64,000 bases of DNA from Streptomyces sp. NBC_01591 (GCF_035918155.1 NZ_CP109327.1:1178001-1242000), one strand, 5' to 3'. Shown: positions 16,904 to 25,210, counted from the first letter of the stretch. Numbers and translations are program-made. Notes: generated by a model not told the origin, from the sequence alone.

Positions 16904-18103
16904 TCATCGGGTGGTGGTGAGCAGGTCGAGGGGGTTCTCGGGCAGCGGATCGTCACGCTCGTAGGCGCGGGTCAGGTCGCCGACCGCGGACAGATCGCCG
17001 AGCAGGATGCCGCCGACGAGCCGGTCGCCGCGGAGCACGAGCTTCTTGTACGAGCCACGGGTCGGGTCGACCAGGCGCAGCACGTCGGTGCCGGGGGCGT
17101 CCTCGCCCACCTCGCCGAAGGCCGCGTACTCCAGGGATCCCGCGGTGAGCCGGGTCATCGGGCGCGAGCCGGTGTAGCGGGCGTCCTCGTCCGCGCCCGC
17201 CAGCCGGGCCGCGAGCAGATCGGCCTGCTCCCAGGCGGGGCCGGCCAGCCCGTGGACGGTTCCCCGGTGTTCGGCGCAGTCGCCGATCGCGTACACCCCG
17301 GGCGCGGAGGCCGCCAGCCGGTCGTCCACCACCACTCCGGAACGCACCGTGAGCCCGGCCGCGCCGGCCAGGCCGGTGCGCGGGCGGACGCCGCAGGCGA
17401 GCACCACCAGGTCCGCGTCCAGCAGATAGCCACTGGCCAGTTCGACCCCGGTCACCCGCGCTCCCCCGCGCAGGGCCCGCGCCCGGTTGCCCGGGTAGGT
17501 CTCCACGCCCAGCGCGGCGAGGTGGCCGCGCAGTGCGTTCCCGGCCTGCTCGTCCAGGTGTCGTTCGATCAAGTGCGGTGCCTGGTGGACGATTTCCACC
17601 GGCAGGCCGAGCGCGGCCAGCGCCCGGGCGGCGCTCACCCCGAGCACCCCGCCGCCGATCACGACAGCGCGTTCGGCTCCGGCGGCGTCCTCGGCGAGGC
17701 GGGCGCAGTCGGCCAGGGTGCGGAAGGCGTGTACGCCCTCCTTCAGCCCGTCCGGCGTGTACAGGCCGCGCAGCGGCGGCAGTACGGGGTTGGCGCCGGT
17801 GGCCAGGACCAGTTCGTCGTAGGGGGCGAACCCGCCTCCGGACAGCCGCAACCGGCGTTCCGGCAGATCCAGACCGACCACTTCGCAGCCGGCGCGCACG
17901 ATCGTTCCGGCACCGTGCGGCAGCGCTATCGCCTCCGGGTCGTGGCGCCCGGTCAGCACGTCGGCCAGCAGCACCCGGTTGTACGGGCCGCGCGGCTCGG
18001 CGCCGTACAGCACCACTTCCGCGTCGCCGCCGTGCGCCCGGTACTGCTGCGCGAACCTTGCGGCGGCCATCCCGGCGCCGGCCACCGCGATCCGGCGGCT
18101 CAT
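16904..18103 (-). CDS. FAD/NAD-dependent oxidoreductase, probable electron-transfer subunit for nitrate reductase
   Basis: 399-residue pyridine-nucleotide-disulfide oxidoreductase-type protein. FAD motif IAVAGAGMAAARFAQQY at the N-terminus, NAD motif AVVIGGGVLGVSAARALAALG near residue 150, and GVYAIGDCAEHRG near 270. The C-terminal DPTRGSYKKLVLRGDRLVGGILLG matches the end of the reductase half of NirB, so the protein resembles NirB's first domain made as a separate chain. Lying between the nitrate reductase (4-bp ATGA overlap) and nirB, it most likely passes electrons from NADH to the nitrate reductase. The physiological donor and acceptor are inferred from position. Confidence 0.85.
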   Translation of the reverse strand: MSRRIAVAGAGMAAARFAQQYRAHGGDAEVVLYGAEPRGPYNRVLLADVLTGRHDPEAIALPHGAGTIVRAGCEVVGLDLPERRLRLSGGGFAPYDELVLATGANPVLPPLRGLYTPDGLKEGVHAFRTLADCARLAEDAAGAERAVVIGGGVLGVSAARALAALGLPVEIVHQAPHLIERHLDEQAGNALRGHLAALGVETYPGNRARALRGGARVTGVELASGYLLDADLVVLACGVRPRTGLAGAAGLTVRSGVVVDDRLAASAPGVYAIGDCAEHRGTVHGLAGPAWEQADLLAARLAGADEDARYTGSRPMTRLTAGSLEYAAFGEVGEDAPGTDVLRLVDPTRGSYKKLVLRGDRLVGGILLGDLSAVGDLTRAYERDDPLPENPLDLLTTTR

Positions 18104-20178
18104 CGGACCCGCTCCACACGTACGGCACAGACCTTGAACTCGGGCATCCTGGAGACCGGGTCGAGGGCCGGGTTGGTGAGCGTGTTGGCGCGCCCGGCGC
18201 CCGCCCAGTGGAACGGCATGAAGACGGTGTCGGGCCGGATGGTCCCGGTCACCCGGGCGGGGGCCACCGCGCGGCCGCGCCGGCTGATGACCCTGAGCGG
18301 CTCCCCCTCGCTCACTCCGAGCCGGGCCGCCAGCTGTGGATGGAGTTCCACGAACGGTCCGGGCGCGGCCCTGTTCAGCTCGGGCACCCGGCGGGTCTGG
18401 GCGCCGCTCTGGTACTGGGAGAGGACCCGCCCGGTCGTGAGGTGGAGCGGGTACTCCCGGTCGGGTTCCTCGGCGGCCGGGCGGTGGGTGGCCGGGGTGA
18501 AGCGGGCCCGGCCGTCCGGGGTGGCGAAGCGGTCCAGGAACAGCCGGGGTGTGCCGGGGTGCTCCTCGCCGGGGCAGGGCCAGAAGACCCCGTTCTCGGC
18601 CCGGATCCGCGGGTAGCTGATCCCGGCGTAGTCGGCCGGGCCGCCGGCCGAGGCTCGGCGGAGCTCCTCGAAGACCTCCTCGGCCTGCTCGGGGAAGCCT
18701 TCGGCCGTACCGAGCCGGGCGGCCAGCTCGCGCAGCACGTGCAGGTCGGTGCGTACGCCCGGTGGCGGGGCCAGCGCGGCCCGGCGCAGGATCACCCGGC
18801 CCTCCAGGTTGGTGGTCGTGCCGGTCTCCTCCGCCCACTGCGCGGCGGGCAGCACCACGTCGGCGAGGTGCGCGGTCTCGGAGAGCACCAGGTCGCTGAC
18901 CGCGAGGAAGTCCAGGGCCCGCAGCCGCTCGGTGATGTGGCCCGCGTTCGGCGCGGAGACCACCGGGTTGGAGCCCATCACCAGCAGTGCGCGGGCCCCG
19001 TCCGCCGTGCCCAGGCCGTCCAGCAGCTCGTAGGCCGAGCGGCCCGCTCCCGGCAGGTCGTCGGGGTCCACGCCCCAGACGTCCGCGATGTGCGCGCGGG
19101 CGGCGGGGTCCTCGATCGAGCGGTAGCCGGGCAGCTGGTCGGCCTTCTGGCCGTGCTCCCGCCCGCCCTGGCCGTTGCCCTGCCCGGTCAGGCAGCCGTA
19201 GCCGGAGCCCGGCCGGCCGGCCTTGCCCAGCGCCAGGCAGAGGTTGATCCAGGCACCGACGGTGTCCGTCCCCTTGCTCTGCTGCTCGGGGCCGCGCGCG
19301 GTGAGCACCATGCCGGTGTCGGCGTCCGCGAACAGCCGTAGGGCCTCGCGGAGTTGGTGCACCGGGACGCCGGTCAGCGCTTCCACCCGCTCCGGCCAGT
19401 GCGCCATCGCCGCGGTGCGGGCCGCCTCGAAGCCCGTGGTGCGCTCGGCGACGAACGCCTCGTCCACCCTGTGGTCGGCGATCGCCAGGTGCAGCAGGCC
19501 GAGCGCGAGTGCCAGATCGGTGCCGGGGACCGGCTGCAGGTGCAGGTCGGCCTGTTCGGCGGTACGGGTACGCCGCGGATCCACCACGATCAGGGTGCCG
19601 CCGTTCGCGCGCAGCTCGCGGAAGTACCGCAGCGCGGGCGGCATGGTGTCGGCCGGGTTCGCGCCGACCAGGATCACGCAGCCCGCCGTCGCGATGTCGG
19701 CCATCGGGAAGGGCAGTCCGCGGTCCAGGCCGAAGGCGATCCGGTGCGCGGCGGCCGCCGAGGACATGCAGAACCGGCCGTTGTAGTCGATGTTCGGGGT
19801 GCGGAGCACCACCCGGGCGAACTTGCCGAGCAGGTAGGCCTTCTCGTTGGTGAGCCCGCCTCCGCCGAAGACCGCGACCGCGTCCCGCCCGTGGCGCTGC
19901 CCGGCCGCCGCCAGACCGGATGCCACCCGGTCGAGGGCCTCGCTCCAGGACGCCTCGCGCAGCTCGCCGCCCCGCTTGTCGCGTACCAGCGGGGCGGTCA
20001 GCCGGACCCCCGCGCCGAGCACGGCGGTGGCCGACTGGCCCTTTCCGCAGAGCGCGCCGCGGTTGACGGGGAAGTCGGGACGCTCCAGTACCTGCGCCTC
20101 GCCGCCGTCCTGCGGCACCCGCAGGCGCATGCCGCACTGCAGCGAGCAGTACGGGCAGTGGGTGTCGGTCGTTGTCAT
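18100..20178 (-). CDS. nasA: Assimilatory nitrate reductase, molybdopterin catalytic subunit
   Basis: 692-residue molybdopterin oxidoreductase. The [4Fe-4S] ligands are Cys8, Cys11, Cys15 and Cys44 (HCPYCSLQCGM ... NRGALCGKG). It continues with the molybdopterin domain (NIDYNGRFCMSSAAAA, VGANPADTMPPALRYF, GYGCLTGQGNGQGG) and the C-terminal dinucleotide-binding barrel (LTTGRVLSQYQSGAQTRR ... FMPFHWAG). Its length and the N-terminal cluster match cytoplasmic assimilatory nitrate reductases without a signal peptide. It is first in a five-gene leftward operon (nitrate reductase, flavoprotein, nirB, nirD, narK), consistent with reduction of nitrate to nitrite and on to ammonium. Called nasA after the Streptomyces naming; other schemes use nasC. 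Confidence 0.9.
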   Translation of the reverse strand: MTTTDTHCPYCSLQCGMRLRVPQDGGEAQVLERPDFPVNRGALCGKGQSATAVLGAGVRLTAPLVRDKRGGELREASWSEALDRVASGLAAAGQRHGRDAVAVFGGGGLTNEKAYLLGKFARVVLRTPNIDYNGRFCMSSAAAAHRIAFGLDRGLPFPMADIATAGCVILVGANPADTMPPALRYFRELRANGGTLIVVDPRRTRTAEQADLHLQPVPGTDLALALGLLHLAIADHRVDEAFVAERTTGFEAARTAAMAHWPERVEALTGVPVHQLREALRLFADADTGMVLTARGPEQQSKGTDTVGAWINLCLALGKAGRPGSGYGCLTGQGNGQGGREHGQKADQLPGYRSIEDPAARAHIADVWGVDPDDLPGAGRSAYELLDGLGTADGARALLVMGSNPVVSAPNAGHITERLRALDFLAVSDLVLSETAHLADVVLPAAQWAEETGTTTNLEGRVILRRAALAPPPGVRTDLHVLRELAARLGTAEGFPEQAEEVFEELRRASAGGPADYAGISYPRIRAENGVFWPCPGEEHPGTPRLFLDRFATPDGRARFTPATHRPAAEEPDREYPLHLTTGRVLSQYQSGAQTRRVPELNRAAPGPFVELHPQLAARLGVSEGEPLRVISRRGRAVAPARVTGTIRPDTVFMPFHWAGAGRANTLTNPALDPVSRMPEFKVCAVRVERVR

Positions 20179-20331
20179 GCCTCCGAGCGTCGGCGGACGC
20201 CGTTACGCGACCGGGTCGCCCCTGTTGCGCCGGGGGTACGGCTCCTTCACCGGCCGCCGGGCCCAGGGTGACGTGGCGGAAATCTTGCGTAACGTCCGAA
20301 GGCCGCCCGCTTACGGCGACGTGATCGGGGC

Positions 20332-20347
20332 GCAACGTGGCCGAAAC
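20332..20347 (+). promoter_or_regulatory. GlnR-type box in the nitrate-reductase/nnaR intergenic region
   Basis: GCAAC, six bases, then GAAAC (20332-20347) matches the a-site/b-site spacing known for GlnR boxes (gTnAc-n6-GaAAc). A second, poorer candidate is GTAAC at 20289-20293, preceded at n6 by GGAAA. The 192-base region lies between the divergent nitrate operon and nnaR. In S. coelicolor GlnR and NnaR jointly control nitrate assimilation, so these sites make biological sense. Confidence 0.45.
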
Positions 20348-20370
20348 AGCGCCGTCCGAACCTGCAGGAC

Positions 20371-21498
20371 ATGAACAGCACCCAGCCGGCGGGCCCTCTC
20401 GTCGGCTTCACCGTCGGGGTCACCGCCGCGCGCCGGCGGGAGGAGCTCGTCGCACTGCTGCGCCGGCGCGGCGCCAAGGTGGTCGAGGCGCCCGCCCTGC
20501 GGATCCTCCCGCTGGAGGACGATGCGGCGCTGCGCCGGGCCACCGCGCACTGTCTGACCGGGCCGCTCGACTACGTGGTGGCGACCACCGGGGTCGGCTG
20601 GCGCGGCTGGCTGAGCGCGGCCGACGGCTGGGGGTACGGCGCGCGCCTGGCCGAGGTGTGCCGGGAGGCCGTGGTGCTCACCCGCGGCCCGAAGGCGACC
20701 GGTGCGGTGCGCGCCGGAGGCCTGAGCGAGACCTTCTCCCCCGTCACCGAGACCACCGACGAGCTGCTGGCCTGGCTGCTCGCGCGCGATCTGCCCGGCA
20801 GACGGATCGCCGTCCAGGAGCACGGGGTGCCGCTGGACACGTTCACCGCCGCGCTGCGCGAGCGGGGGGCCGAGGTGATCCCGATTCCGGTCTACCGGTG
20901 GGGCCCACCGGACGATCCGTCGCCGCTGCGCCGGCTGGTCGAACAGACCGTCCGTCGCGAACTGCATGCGCTGACCTTCACCAGTGCGCCGGCGATCGAC
21001 GCCTTCCTCGCCGCCGCGGACGGACTCGGGCTCGGCGAGGAGGTGTTGACCGTACTGCGAAAGGACGTGCTGTCGGTCTGTGTGGGTCCGGTCTGTGGCC
21101 GGCGGCTGGAGGAGGCCGGAGTCGCCGTGCTCCACCCCGAAAGGGGACGGCTCGGCGCCATGGTGCGGACCATCGAGGCCGCCCTGCCGGCGCACGGCAG
21201 GCGTGAAGTCCGCGCCGGTCCGAGCCTGTTGGTGCTCCAGGGCAACGCCGTACTGATCGACGACGAGCCGCCCGTGCAACTCCCGCCGCTGCTCGCGGCG
21301 GTGCTGCGGGCACTGGCCGAGCAGCCGGGGCGGGTGCTCAGCCGGGCCGAACTGCTGCGCCGCGTCTGGGTCACCGGCCAGGCCGACGAGCACGCGGTGG
21401 AGGCGGCGGTCGCCCGGCTGCGAGGGGCACTGGACGCGCACGCCCGGCTGGTGCGCACGGTCCCGAAGCGCGGCTACAGCCTGGCGGCGGCGGTATGA
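20371..21498 (+). CDS. nnaR: NnaR-like regulator: uroporphyrinogen-III-synthase-like domain fused to a winged helix
   Basis: 375 residues. Residues about 8-270 have the HemD fold (FTVGVTAARRREELVALLRRRGA ... VVATTGVGWRGW ... ALTFTSAPAIDAFL). Residues about 285-375 form an OmpR-type winged helix (GRVLSRAELLRRVWVTGQADEHAVEAAVARLRGAL ... VRTVPKRGYSLAA). This fusion is the hallmark of NnaR, described in S. coelicolor as a co-activator of nitrate/nitrite assimilation genes working with GlnR. Its location divergent from the nitrate operon and upstream of a siroheme-pathway chelatase fits exactly. Whether the HemD domain is catalytic or senses a tetrapyrrole cannot be read here. The stop overlaps the next gene by 4 bases. 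Confidence 0.9.
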   Translation: MNSTQPAGPLVGFTVGVTAARRREELVALLRRRGAKVVEAPALRILPLEDDAALRRATAHCLTGPLDYVVATTGVGWRGWLSAADGWGYGARLAEVCREAVVLTRGPKATGAVRAGGLSETFSPVTETTDELLAWLLARDLPGRRIAVQEHGVPLDTFTAALRERGAEVIPIPVYRWGPPDDPSPLRRLVEQTVRRELHALTFTSAPAIDAFLAAADGLGLGEEVLTVLRKDVLSVCVGPVCGRRLEEAGVAVLHPERGRLGAMVRTIEAALPAHGRREVRAGPSLLVLQGNAVLIDDEPPVQLPPLLAAVLRALAEQPGRVLSRAELLRRVWVTGQADEHAVEAAVARLRGALDAHARLVRTVPKRGYSLAAAV

Positions 21499-22250
21499 GG
21501 GACGAGCCCGCGGCCCCGACCCTGCTGGCCGTCGCGCACGGCACCCGCGACCTGGCGGGCATCGCCACCTACCGGGCGCTGCTCGACCTGGTCCGTGCCC
21601 AGCGGCCCGGCCTGACGGCCCATCTGTCCTTCCTCGACCTCGCCCTGCCGACGCCGGCTCAGGTGCTCGCCGGCTCGCGCGGACCGGTGGTGCTGGTCCC
21701 GCTGCTGCTGAACACCGGCTATCACGTGACGGTGGACCTGCCCGCCGTCCGGGCCGCCGCACCCCACCTGGACATCCGGCAGACGGCACCGCTCGGCCCG
21801 GACCCACTGCTCGCCGCCGCCCTGGCGGACAGGCTCGCCGATGCGGGCCGGACACCCGGCGGCCCCGGATCGTCCGGGCCGGACGCCGTCGTGCTCGCGG
21901 CCGCCGGGTCCACCGATCCGGCGGCCGGCGCGGACACCGAGGTGATGGCCGGTCTGCTGCGGCAACGGATCGGGCGCCCGGTCGTCGTCGGCCACCTCTG
22001 CGCGAACGCGCCGACACCGGCCGAGGGGGTGCGGGCCCTGCGGGCAGCGGGCCACCGGCGGGTGGCGGTGGCCCGCTACCTGATGGCCCCCGGCCATTTC
22101 GCCCGCCGCGCGCAGGGAGCCGGCGGCTGCCTCGCCTCGGCCCCGCTCGGCGCGCACCCCGACGTGGCGCGCCTGGTGCTGAAGCGCTACGACAAGGCGT
22201 CCGCGGAGATGGCGTGGCGTCCGCCCGGCGCGGCTACTCGAACCGCGTGA
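21495..22250 (+). CDS. Sirohydrochlorin chelatase (CbiX/SirB-type)
   Basis: 251 residues. Both metal-chelatase half-domains are visible: LLAVAHGTRDLAG with the catalytic His at the N-terminus, VVLVPLLLNTGYHVTVDLP as the second metal-site region, and a C-terminal half with VVLAAAGSTDP and VAVARYLMAPGHFARR. It would insert Fe2+ into sirohydrochlorin to give siroheme (or Co2+ on the cobalamin route). ATG overlaps the nnaR stop (ATGA), so it is coupled to the nitrate regulator and supplies the cofactor for NirB. Its 3' end overlaps the convergent YciO-type gene by 17 bases. Confidence 0.88.
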   Translation: MRDEPAAPTLLAVAHGTRDLAGIATYRALLDLVRAQRPGLTAHLSFLDLALPTPAQVLAGSRGPVVLVPLLLNTGYHVTVDLPAVRAAAPHLDIRQTAPLGPDPLLAAALADRLADAGRTPGGPGSSGPDAVVLAAAGSTDPAAGADTEVMAGLLRQRIGRPVVVGHLCANAPTPAEGVRALRAAGHRRVAVARYLMAPGHFARRAQGAGGCLASAPLGAHPDVARLVLKRYDKASAEMAWRPPGAATRTA

Positions 22251-22854
22251 TGTCACCGGCCCCTCGGCGGACGATCTCGGGTTCGCCGCCGGAGAAGTCG
22301 ATGACCGTGGTCGGCTCGGTGCCGCAGTCGCCCGAGTCGACGACGGCGTCCACCACATGGTCGAGCCGCTCCTTGATCTCCCAGCCCTGCGTCATCGGCT
22401 CGTCCTCGTCGGGGAGGAGCAGGGTGCTGGAGAGCAGCGGTTCCCCGAGCTCGGCGAGCAGTGCCTGAGCGACCACATGGTCGGGGATACGGACTCCCAC
22501 CGTCTTCTTCTTCGGGTGCAGCAGCTGGCGCGGCACCTCCTTCGTCGCGGGAAGGATGAAGGTGTAACTGCCGGGCGTCGCCGCCTTGATCGCACGGAAC
22601 ACATCGTTGTCGACGTGCACGAACTGCCCGAGCTGCGCAAAGTTCTGGCACACGAGCGTGAAGTGGTGACGATCGTCGAGGTTCCGGATCGACCGGATCC
22701 GGCCGATGCCGTCACGGCTGCCCAGCCGGCACCCCAGTGCGTAGCAGGAGTCCGTCGGATACGCGACGAGCGCGCCGGATCGGATGCTGTCGGCCACGCT
22801 GCTGATGGTGCGCCGCTGAGGATTCTCGGGGTGCACGTCGAAGTACTTCGCCAT
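22234..22854 (-). CDS. Sua5/YciO/YrdC-family protein (YciO type)
   Basis: 206 residues with the YrdC dsRNA-binding-like fold: SVADSIRSGALVAYPTDSCYALGCRL at the N-terminus, IRSIRNLDDRHHFTLVC next, and PGSYTFILPATKEVPRQLL. The substrate-binding KxR and SxN positions of threonylcarbamoyl-AMP synthases are replaced as in the YciO branch (TVGVRIPDH; SSTLLLPDEDEP), so participation in tRNA t6A synthesis is uncertain. The start is the ATG at 22854 before KYFDVHPENPQRR, a conserved YciO opening. Convergent and overlapping with the chelatase gene. The 143 bases to its right hold nothing recognised. Confidence 0.85.
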   Translation of the reverse strand: MAKYFDVHPENPQRRTISSVADSIRSGALVAYPTDSCYALGCRLGSRDGIGRIRSIRNLDDRHHFTLVCQNFAQLGQFVHVDNDVFRAIKAATPGSYTFILPATKEVPRQLLHPKKKTVGVRIPDHVVAQALLAELGEPLLSSTLLLPDEDEPMTQGWEIKERLDHVVDAVVDSGDCGTEPTTVIDFSGGEPEIVRRGAGDITRFE

Positions 22855-22990
22855 TCGCGGAGTCTAAGGGCTGTCCGTGGACCGGTCCGCTCATCGGCGG
22901 GCGTGTGGCCGCGTCTCCCGTCCGCGCCGACGGTATCGCGGTCGGCGCCGACGGGCGCGTGACGGTGCTTCCGGTCCCGGTCCTGGTGGT

Positions 22991-23318
22991 CCTGGTTTCA
23001 GTCCCAGCGGTCCTGGTTGATGAAGCGGCTGAAGCCCCGCCAGGAGTTGGGTCCCATCACGCCGTCGATGGGTCCGGTGTAGCCGTGTGCGGCGGCCAGT
23101 CGTTGGACCGCGGCCCAGGTGTTGGGTCCGGGTGCGCCGTCCACGGGTCCGGTGTAGCCCCAGTTGCGCATGTTCCGCTGGAGCGCGGCGTAGGTGTTGG
23201 GGCCCGGGATCCCGTCGATCGGGCCGGTGTAACCGGACTCGATCCGCAGCCAGTTCTGCGTCCGCTGCCACATCACGGGACCGGGAACACCGTCCTGCTC
23301 CGTCGCCGTCTTCGGCAA
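22991..23318. repeat. Left arm of a 328-bp near-perfect inverted repeat
   Basis: This arm is the reverse complement of 24768-25095 with one visible mismatch, at the codon for Asn (here) versus Ser (right copy) in the motif MGPxSWRG. It covers the whole tandem peptidoglycan-binding module of the M23 gene plus seven bases beyond its stop, including the sequence GAAACCAGG. The arms are 1,449 bases apart. Confidence 0.95.
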
Positions 23319-23870
23319 CCCACCGCCACCGCCACCGCCCAGGTAGTTCAGCGGGTTGACCCGGGTGCCGCCCGGGGTGATCAGATGCCAGTGCACATGC
23401 GGTCCGGTGGAACTTCCGGAACCCGGGGCGCCGGCCGCACCGCCTGAGCGCCCGACGATGTCCCCCTTGCCGACCGAGGTGCCGTCGGGCAGCAGGAACT
23501 CCGACAGATGCATGTACTGCGTCCGGTACCCGTCGCTGTGGGTGATGGTCACCGTGTGTCCGCCGGTGCCGTTGTACGGGATGTTGGTGACGACACCGGC
23601 TCCCGCGGCCGGCAGGGCGGTGCCGACACCCATCCCGTAGTCGATTCCGCCCAGGGAACCGCGGTCGAGGTGCTCCTGCCAGCTGCCGGTGATCTGGTAG
23701 GCGCTGAACGGGTTGTAGATGTCCAGAGCCCGAGCGGAGCCCGCCGAGAACAGCACACCACCAGCGGCCAGACCGAACGTGGTGACCGAGCCGCGCAGCA
23801 GCGTGCGCCGGCTCATTCCGGTCCGTGACCGGTTCTTCCGGCCGTCGTCGGCCTCATGGTTCTCGCACAC
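22998..23870 (-). CDS. Secreted M23 peptidoglycan endopeptidase with three peptidoglycan-binding repeats
   Basis: 290 residues. A twin-arginine signal (MSRRTLLRGSVTTFGLAAGG, from about residue 19, cut after AGSARA) is followed by an M23/LytM zinc peptidase domain. It shows LGGIDYGMGVGTALPAAGAG, VTITHSDGYRTQYMHL and the metal/catalytic motif GPHVHWHLITPGG. After a Gly-rich linker the last about 105 residues hold three repeats of a YTGPIDGxPGPNTYAALQ-type peptidoglycan-binding unit. It should cut peptide cross-bridges in the wall. GTG 23870 has AAAGGAG five bases upstream. Divergent from a GH25 muramidase with a practically identical C-terminal module, so the two probably act as a set. Confidence 0.9.
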   Translation of the reverse strand: MCENHEADDGRKNRSRTGMSRRTLLRGSVTTFGLAAGGVLFSAGSARALDIYNPFSAYQITGSWQEHLDRGSLGGIDYGMGVGTALPAAGAGVVTNIPYNGTGGHTVTITHSDGYRTQYMHLSEFLLPDGTSVGKGDIVGRSGGAAGAPGSGSSTGPHVHWHLITPGGTRVNPLNYLGGGGGGGLPKTATEQDGVPGPVMWQRTQNWLRIESGYTGPIDGIPGPNTYAALQRNMRNWGYTGPVDGAPGPNTWAAVQRLAAAHGYTGPIDGVMGPNSWRGFSRFINQDRWD

Positions 23871-23999
23871 AGCAACTCCTTTGTAAATACTGTGACTTGA
23901 CCTGGAAGTGCGGCGCGGTACCACGGTAGCCTACGCGCATAGATTTTGATACGAGCATGACATTCCACTGTCGCGAAACCCCGCCCCACCGGAGGAGAC
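23871..23999. promoter_or_regulatory. Divergent promoter region of the two cell-wall hydrolases
   Basis: 129 bases separate the two starts. The middle (about 23935-23970) is AT-rich compared with the surroundings (ATAGATTTTGATACGAGCATG) and is where promoters for both directions should lie. CGGAGGAGAC precedes the GH25 ATG and AAAGGAG the M23 GTG, so both have strong ribosome-binding sites. No specific operator was recognised. Confidence 0.35.
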
Positions 24000-25088
24000 A
24001 TGCGCAGGAGAACCCTGATCCGCGGAGCTGTGGCGACAGCCCTGACCCCGGCCGGAATCATCACGGCCACCAGCGCCGTGGCCACCCCCGGGCCGACCCC
24101 CGCCGAGGCCGACGAACTGCGGGGCGTGGACGTCTCGAACTACCAGGCCGGCATGGACTACGCCCGCGCCGCCGCCGAGGGCCTGCATTTCGTCATCGCC
24201 AAGGCCGGGGGGTGCCAGCTCGCCGAGGGCCCCTACACCTCGTCCTCCTATCCCGGCCATGTCGACGGGGCCCGCGCCGCGGGCCTGCGGGTGGGTCATT
24301 ACTGGCTGTCGGGAGACTTCCTCGCCCCCACCGCCGCCGCCGACTACTTCGTGGACCATCTGCACGACTACCGCACCGGCGACGTGCTCGCGCTGGACGT
24401 CGAGGTGCTCGACGACTCGACCCGCCTGTGGGACGACACGGACGTGTCCGCCTGGTTCAACCGGGTGCGGGAACGGGTCGGCACGTACGTGCCCTGGTTC
24501 TACATCAGCACGAGCGCGCTGCGCTCCGGCACCTGGCCCCGCACCGTCGCCGCCGGCGCCCACCTCTGGGCGGCCTCCTGGGGCGCCAACGACGGCACCT
24601 GGCCCGGCCCGCCCGACCTCGGCGGCCGCTACCCCGACTGGGCCGCCCACCAGTACGCTTCCGTGGGCTCCGTCGGCGGCATCTCTCCCGTCGATCTCAA
24701 CCTCGCCCGCCCCTGGGCATTCGACCCGACCGAGCCGACCGACCCGCCCCTCCCCGGGGACGACCCCTTGCCGAAGACGGCGACGGAGCAGGACGGTGTT
24801 CCCGGTCCCGTGATGTGGCAGCGGACGCAGAACTGGCTGCGGATCGAGTCCGGTTACACCGGCCCGATCGACGGGATCCCGGGCCCCAACACCTACGCCG
24901 CGCTCCAGCGGAACATGCGCAACTGGGGCTACACCGGACCCGTGGACGGCGCACCCGGACCCAACACCTGGGCCGCGGTCCAACGACTGGCCGCCGCACA
25001 CGGCTACACCGGACCCATCGACGGCGTGATGGGACCCAGCTCCTGGCGGGGCTTCAGCCGCTTCATCAACCAGGACCGCTGGGACTGA
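24000..25088 (+). CDS. Secreted GH25 lysozyme (muramidase) with peptidoglycan-binding repeats
   Basis: 362 residues. Twin-arginine signal (MRRRTLIRGAVATALTPAG; processing near AVA-TP), then a GH25 catalytic barrel starting GVDVSNYQAGMDYARA, with FVIAKAGG, RVGHYWLSGD and the acidic pair in VLALDVEVLDD expected to be catalytic, ending near VDLNLARPWAF. A Pro-rich linker leads to the C-terminal three-repeat peptidoglycan-binding module shared with the M23 enzyme. It should hydrolyse the MurNAc-GlcNAc bond. GGAGGAG precedes the ATG. A strong terminator follows 31 bases after the stop. Confidence 0.9.
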   Translation: MRRRTLIRGAVATALTPAGIITATSAVATPGPTPAEADELRGVDVSNYQAGMDYARAAAEGLHFVIAKAGGCQLAEGPYTSSSYPGHVDGARAAGLRVGHYWLSGDFLAPTAAADYFVDHLHDYRTGDVLALDVEVLDDSTRLWDDTDVSAWFNRVRERVGTYVPWFYISTSALRSGTWPRTVAAGAHLWAASWGANDGTWPGPPDLGGRYPDWAAHQYASVGSVGGISPVDLNLARPWAFDPTEPTDPPLPGDDPLPKTATEQDGVPGPVMWQRTQNWLRIESGYTGPIDGIPGPNTYAALQRNMRNWGYTGPVDGAPGPNTWAAVQRLAAAHGYTGPIDGVMGPSSWRGFSRFINQDRWD

Positions 25089-25095
25089 AACCAGG
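24768..25095. repeat. Right arm of the 328-bp inverted repeat
   Basis: Reverse complement of 22991-23318 with a single visible substitution. Identity starts exactly at TTGCCGAAGACGG in the linker and ends seven bases after the stop codon, i.e. it covers the binding module as a unit. This sharp edge inside both linkers suggests domain copying or gene conversion rather than slow divergence of an old duplication. Confidence 0.95.
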
Positions 25096-25119
25096 GGACC
25101 GACGGTACCGACAGCAAAG

Positions 25120-25154
25120 AAAATCCCCGGCCCGTAATGCGGGCCGGGGATTTT
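25120..25154 (+). terminator. Strong intrinsic terminator after the GH25 gene
   Basis: AAAATCCCCGGCCCG (25120-25134) pairs perfectly with CGGGCCGGGGATTTT (25140-25154) around a TAATG loop: a 15-bp stem with A and T tracts at its foot, so it can work in both directions. It insulates the helicase gene that follows. Confidence 0.9.
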
Positions 25155-25192
25155 CCCGGGTATATTGAGTGTTTCTGTGTGCCCACAGAAAA

Positions 25193-25210
25193 GGCCCCAC
25201 ACCGGGGGCC
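25193..25210 (+). promoter_or_regulatory. Hairpin in the leader of the helicase gene
   Basis: GGCCCC and GGGGCC form a short GC stem with a 6-base loop, 34 bases before the TTG start of the HelD/HelR-type gene. A TATATT that could be a -10 element lies at 25161-25166. The leader is unusually AT-rich for this genome. It could be an attenuator or part of an operator; no rifamycin-associated element was recognised with certainty. Confidence 0.35.

Noticed and set aside
14399..18616. A 1,405-residue open frame on the plus strand across nirB and the flavoprotein gene
   Set aside because: Antisense shadow typical of high-GC DNA; no recognisable motif, while the minus strand gives complete nirB and a flavoprotein.
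22991..25095. Inverted 328-bp repeats as ends of a composite transposon
   Set aside because: The arms are coding modules of two hydrolases, contain no transposase and have no target-site duplication.
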